Shown in pieces: positions 61,001-64,000 of a DNA stretch of 64,000 nt (within the stretch, counting starts at the first letter, position 1; every line of letters begins with the position of its first letter). A program made the position numbers and the translations under genes. The notes under the pieces were generated by a model. It had not been told where the DNA came from and did not search any database. It worked only from the letters and a program-made list of their open reading frames with translations. Origin of the DNA: Lichenostomus cassidix (Eukaryota; Chordata; Aves; Passeriformes; Meliphagidae); assembly GCA_008360975.2 (NCBI GenBank), contig CM039182.1, positions 18,572,324 through 18,636,323 on the forward strand, written 5' to 3'.

Positions 61001-64000
61001 TTTACAATTTGCCCTCTGAGACTGCTCTCTCTTAAAATAAATAGACTCTGATCCTCCTGAGAGTTTGAAGAGCTGTAGATATTCAAAAAATCCCCCTGGA
61101 GTGCAGTATATGTGGTGAGGGAGAAATCTTGCTCGTTTACCCAGGATCACTTATGCAGTTTCATGCATAAATAAGAGAGCCTAAACATCCACCACTCCAA
61201 CTAATAAATGGAAGTAGAGGTGCAGAGCAAGGTTTCTCAGTCTTGTGGTGCAGTGTTGTAAGAGCAAAGCTAAATCATTCTGGTACTATACGATGCATGA
61301 TTTATAAAGTCTGATATTATTTAATGGTAATACCCAGAAAGGAAATCTGCACCACATCCCACAAACTGAACACCTGTTTGACTCCTGCTTAAGGAGATGA
61401 TAAGCACAGAGATGCCCTTGCCCAAATGTCACATATTATGAAAAAACACTTCCATTTGCTCTTTCCAGTCTTACAAAACCACAAAAGCTTCTATAGTTTT
61501 GAAATAAGCTGCACTACTTGAGGTAAGGCTCTGAAAGTCTCATCTGCAAATGTCTTTGCTTCTTTAATAATTCATGTGGTTTTATGTTCTCCAAGGTTTA
61601 TTACTCATGACTTGATTAGTGGCCATATCACATCCTGAACTAGCATCATCCTTCTCTAAACCATAAACAGATGTGTGTGCTCCACACTGAGTAGATATTT
61701 CTCTGTTGACATTCCTAAAAAGAACAAGTGCAAGATAGAGGCAGCGCATGGAAGCAGAACAAAGAACATGGAAGCACCAACCAGGAAAAGACCTGGAAAA
61801 GTAAATGTGTATTCCCTGTGTCAATGAAATACCAGTTAAACCAAAGGTGATTTGAGCTTCTAAACTTAATGATCTCTGAAGCCAGTGAGGCAAGCTTAGA
61901 TACATAATCCCTACAACGTGTGAGTGATGAAAAAAGCAGTGAAGCCACAAACATTTCAAATTCTGTCAGAGAGATTCACTGTGGTTGTCCTCAGGTTTGG
62001 CAAATCTGAACACAGATAGACCAAATTTGAGATAAGATTAAGGATGGCTTTTTTACAAAACATAATGAAACTGATAACTAAACAGAGAGAGCAGGTGCAC
62101 CTTGGAGGAAAAGAGCAACATCTCTTCCTGAAGACTGCAGACACTGAGATTACCAGCAAGAAATAAATTAAAGTCCTCATATTTTATTTAAAATCAAACA
62201 CTTATGTTTCGCTCTTTCAGAATTCAGAAACAGAAAATATTTTACAGTGACTGAGATTGTATCACTTACTTGACTTATGTAGACTTTTTGAGAGGAGGTG
62301 ATTTAAGAGACAGTTCTCTTGTTGGTAGACCAGAACTGTCAGCCTCTCATAGCCTGAAGCTGGCACCTGAGAAGTGAGTGATTCAGTGGAAGCCAAATTA
62401 GATATGTATCTTGCTTGAATTTCCGTGGAAGTCTGAACTAAACTGATTTTGCACAATTTTGCATAAAGATTTAACACGATTCCTTAACTGTGATTATTCT
62501 TCTAGATGTAATATAAAAAAGTCCAAACCTCAGAAACACTGACCAATTTATATCATGATTTCTATTTCTGATGCGTTAGTCCAGAAGGAAGGTTTTTGTT
62601 GCATACTTCTGAAGTTATGAATCTGTCTGAGCAATCAGTACTGTTTTGTTTTCAAGCACATGTCTGAGTCCCTGGGGTGATGGTTTCTGGTTTGTCTGTC
62701 TGCTAGCCTAACAACAAAAGCAATTGTTTTCAGAAAAAGAAGGCACTGTGCATATTTAGCTATATTTAGGACAACCACAAGGTCTGCAAGACTTTTCATT
62801 ACTTAGGAAATAATTATTCCTGTGTCACCACTCATACAGTAATGGCTGGTTTAGGCAAACCAGATTAAGAAAATGTAGCAGTGCACAGCGTCGAGATACT
62901 CACGTTAGCTCTGAACTTGTTATTTGGGGCACTATAAGCTGTGCAGGTACTTCAGAACTGAGCTTTATGGGGGTTTCCCAGAAAATCCAGCACCCTGCCA
63001 GGTGTGCTCACACGATGCAATTTCTCACAGCACAGTAACTCTGTGTGTCCTGCATGGATAAACATCCCTGTATTCCAGCACAGCTCAGGTTGGTAAGATG
63101 AGTTTACTCATCCTTATGAAACAATGCTTCTATGGCAACATTTTTGAAACAGATGTGGTATTCTCAATGGTAGCTGGTTTCCACTGCAGAAGCAACAATT
63201 GATCTGCATGAAATCTGGAAAATTTACAGAGATAATGGGTCCTTCCTACAGTGGTTGCCATCAAAAAAGTCATCATCGATTAGCAACTCTGCGAGAGCAA
63301 GACAACTGGAGTGCCTGACTCTGTGGGCTGCAGGAATAGTGACTGTAATAGCTGCTCTAGTGCATTGTTAATTTAATGTAATCTCTAGCACTGAATACAT
63401 CTAACTAGCTGTAAAGTTGTAGTAAACTTTGCTGAAGTGAAGAAATAGAGGAGAGTGGAGAAATATTTTACTGCAGTGAAATAGAAAAGGACAATACAGG
63501 TCAGTGGAACATCTTTCAACTAATTGTTCTTACCCTGGCTAGTAAATTTTTTCCCTTCAAGAAGAGTGTTGCTGATGTTTATTTTGGCTTTAAATGTTGC
63601 TAGGAAGTGTTAATGGCTTCTCAAAGTGCTTACAGCTGCAGTTAGAATGAAGATTGAAAATTATTTTTGTCAAAGAAAGGACGGACCTTTCTTTTGCTTT
63701 CTGAGATATATGCTGAGTATATACTTACTAGCTTACTGCAATTTATGTTTCATTTAACAGTTGGACCCAGATATGTACTTTCTGCCAATAGCTGTTTTTT
63801 TGGCCCAATAGGGCCTAGAGATGAAATTCAGATCACCACAGAGGCTTTACTGTACCTTTCCTTCTGCACAGTCACTGCCTCATTTTACTCCTCAGCAAGG
63901 AAGACTTTATTTTTTATTAGGGTTCCCCATGACATTTCAGAACAGTGTAAGGATGATTGAATCCTTATATTTATCTTTGACTAGAAAATAAGCTTCAGTA
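58046..64000. other. Intergenic, no supported gene
   Basis: No exon, RNA gene or confidently recognised transposon. The open frames (up to 125 codons, at 61582-61959 on the - strand) overlap each other in several frames and have no domain signatures. Purine-rich DNA lies at about 59.05-59.28 kb, and a GC-richer patch at 59.5-60.05 kb. Confidence 0.55.

Noticed and set aside
61582..61959. 125-codon - strand open frame with hydrophobic stretches
   Set aside because: A second frame on the same strand is open over much of it. The composition is that of translated AT-rich DNA, and no family is recognisable.

Overview
This window is vertebrate nuclear DNA, most likely avian. It has AT-rich, CpG-poor intergenic sequence and spliceosomal exons separated by kilobase introns. 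All the recognisable LINE sequence is CR1, and LTR pieces resemble bird endogenous retroviruses. No mammalian Alu, L1 or B1 sequence was seen. The second LTR resembles repeats I associate with passerines, but that is only a hint.

Region 1 (about 1-12.2 kb) is the 3' end of one gene, read on the + strand. Two coding exons can be assigned: a linker exon (1056-1171) and the terminal SH3 exon with the stop codon (6736-6912), separated by a 5.6 kb phase-0 intron. The protein ends in an SH3 domain whose sequence and C-terminal IEFVN fit nebulette (NEBL), which also supplies the C-terminus of its LASP2 isoform. A long AT-rich 3' UTR probably follows, but its end cannot be fixed from sequence.

Region 2 (about 12.2-64 kb) contains no gene I can support. 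Every open frame there is short (143 codons or fewer), unrecognised and randomly placed. In mammals the sequence beyond the NEBL 3' end is a gene-poor interval toward PLXDC2, and this region would fit that. It holds scattered repeats: an ERVL-like LTR fragment (about 22.7-23.1 kb); an ancient MIR/CORE-SINE (26.4-26.6 kb); an internally deleted CR1 (27.9-28.9 kb) carrying a nested 263 bp solo LTR with an exact 6 bp target-site duplication; two CR1 3' ends on the - strand (40.9 and 49.0 kb); and old CR1 remnants (57.3-58.0 kb). The rest is unique AT-rich DNA, some of it resembling conserved non-coding elements.

The most striking unexplained structure is a hairpin at 23767-23852, with two 37 bp arms matching at 36 positions around a 12 nt loop. 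It is probably an inverted duplication made by template switching at a small palindrome. If transcribed it would fold into a long dsRNA stem. I found no operon, CRISPR array, defence system or new protein family.
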